DNA of 5,939 nt, taken from Bacteroidia bacterium (GTDB lineage Bacteria; Bacteroidota; Bacteroidia; Bacteroidales; UBA12481). Below the pieces are notes generated by a model. That model worked only from the letters and a program-made list of their open reading frames with translations. It did not search any database and was not told the origin of the DNA. The position numbers and the translations under genes are program-made. The first letter of the stretch is position 1; each line of letters begins with the position of its first letter. Positions 5,437-5,939 of this stretch are shown in pieces. The stretch is from assembly GCA_026391235.1 (NCBI GenBank), contig JAPLDV010000631.1, forward strand, positions 1 to 5,939, written 5' to 3'.

Positions 5437-5913
5437 TTATCTGTTGCTCCACAACTCCCTGATGCTCTTCCCAATCACAGGATGAATCTTCTCCGGACAG
5501 ATTTCCATCAGTGATATCAGAATAAAATCCCGTTCATGCAATTTGGGATGCGGTACGATGAGGCCCGGTTCATTGAGAATTATATCTCCATAAAAAAGAA
5601 TATCCAGATCCAGAATCCGATCGGCATATCCCGCCGTCCGCACCCTGCCAAACCCGGATTCAATGGAATGCAAAATCCCACAGATTTCGTGCAGGCGTGA
5701 TGTATCAGACACTGCAGGACATGCCTCCTCCGCAACAATGATCGCACAATTAAGAAATTTGTTTTCTGACTCAAAACCCCATGGCTCGGTTTCAACAAAG
5801 CTTGATGCCATTGGAACAAAACCAATCTTTTTGCCTATAAGCGCAATGGCCGTTTCGATATTCCTTCGGCGGTTGCCGAGGTTACTGCCCAGTCCGATGT
5901 TAAGTTCTGGCAT
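5437..5913 (-). CDS. folK: 2-amino-4-hydroxy-6-hydroxymethyldihydropteridine pyrophosphokinase (HPPK)
   Basis: This complete 158-residue enzyme transfers pyrophosphate from ATP to 6-hydroxymethyl-7,8-dihydropterin in folate synthesis, in the cytoplasm. HPPK motifs are all present: IGLGSNLGNRRRNIETAI (6-23), SSFVETEPWGF (38-48, pterin-binding region), ENKFLNCAIIV (50-60), FGRVRTAGYADRILDLDILFYGD (the catalytic loop and Mg-binding D102/D104, 88-110) and VPHPKLHERDFIL (120-132). The common G-P-R before LDLD is A-D-R here, keeping the arginine (R99). Length is typical for the single-domain enzyme. It is not fused to folB or folP. The ATG at 5913 follows 26 nt of visible upstream sequence with no Shine-Dalgarno sequence. 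It converges on the broken upp gene, with 20 nt between their stop codons. Confidence 0.95.
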   Translation of the reverse strand: MPELNIGLGSNLGNRRRNIETAIALIGKKIGFVPMASSFVETEPWGFESENKFLNCAIIVAEEACPAVSDTSRLHEICGILHSIESGFGRVRTAGYADRILDLDILFYGDIILNEPGLIVPHPKLHERDFILISLMEICPEKIHPVIGKSIRELWSNR

Positions 5914-5939
5914 GAAAATGATATCATGGGTTTAGTGTA

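Noticed and set aside
5427..5443. Hairpin CAGAT/ATCTG between convergent upp and folK as a bidirectional terminator
   Set aside because: The stem is only 5 bp, weak, and partly inside the folK coding end. It lacks clear flanking T-runs.

Overview
The window looks like a stretch of housekeeping chromosome from a member of the Bacteroidota, probably Bacteroidales. The reasons are the 83-residue S20 protein, a promoter of the Bacteroidota form (TTG, 19 nt, TAnnTTTG), the general lack of Shine-Dalgarno sequences before start codons, and a polysaccharide deacetylase/FemAB-like pair of a type I associate with that phylum. Genus-level placement is not possible from this alone. I see no phage, transposase, CRISPR or toxin-antitoxin genes.

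Left part, minus strand (1-1212): a HEAT-repeat-like protein of unknown role is followed, with a 26-nt overlap, by a DUF362 protein that runs off the left edge. Their shared upstream region (1213-1320) is filled by a short tandem array built on AATTAG and GAGCGAAGCGA.

Centre-left, plus strand (1325-1830): a good promoter leads into tRNA-Glu(UUC) and then rpsT 24 nt later, probably one transcription unit. A 26-bp perfect palindrome begins one base before the rpsT stop codon. A RadC (JAB/MPN domain) gene follows.

Centre-right, plus strand (2581-4837): a cytoplasmic polysaccharide deacetylase-family protein and a FemAB/GNAT-like acyl- or aminoacyl-transferase, 10 nt apart, look like a two-gene operon. 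Both folds commonly modify cell-wall or surface polymers, but the substrate cannot be read from sequence.

Right part: uracil phosphoribosyltransferase (upp) is broken. It aligns with the family from the start to about residue 110, then loses roughly 130 nt, including the whole PRPP-binding loop, and resumes in another reading frame through the uracil-binding C-terminus. This is the clearest anomaly in the window: either a real pseudogene or a sequence/assembly error. A complete folK (folate biosynthesis) converges on it from the minus strand.

The genes do not form one pathway. I found no convincing evidence of a new multi-gene system. The most notable items are the upp deletion and the two non-coding repeat elements.
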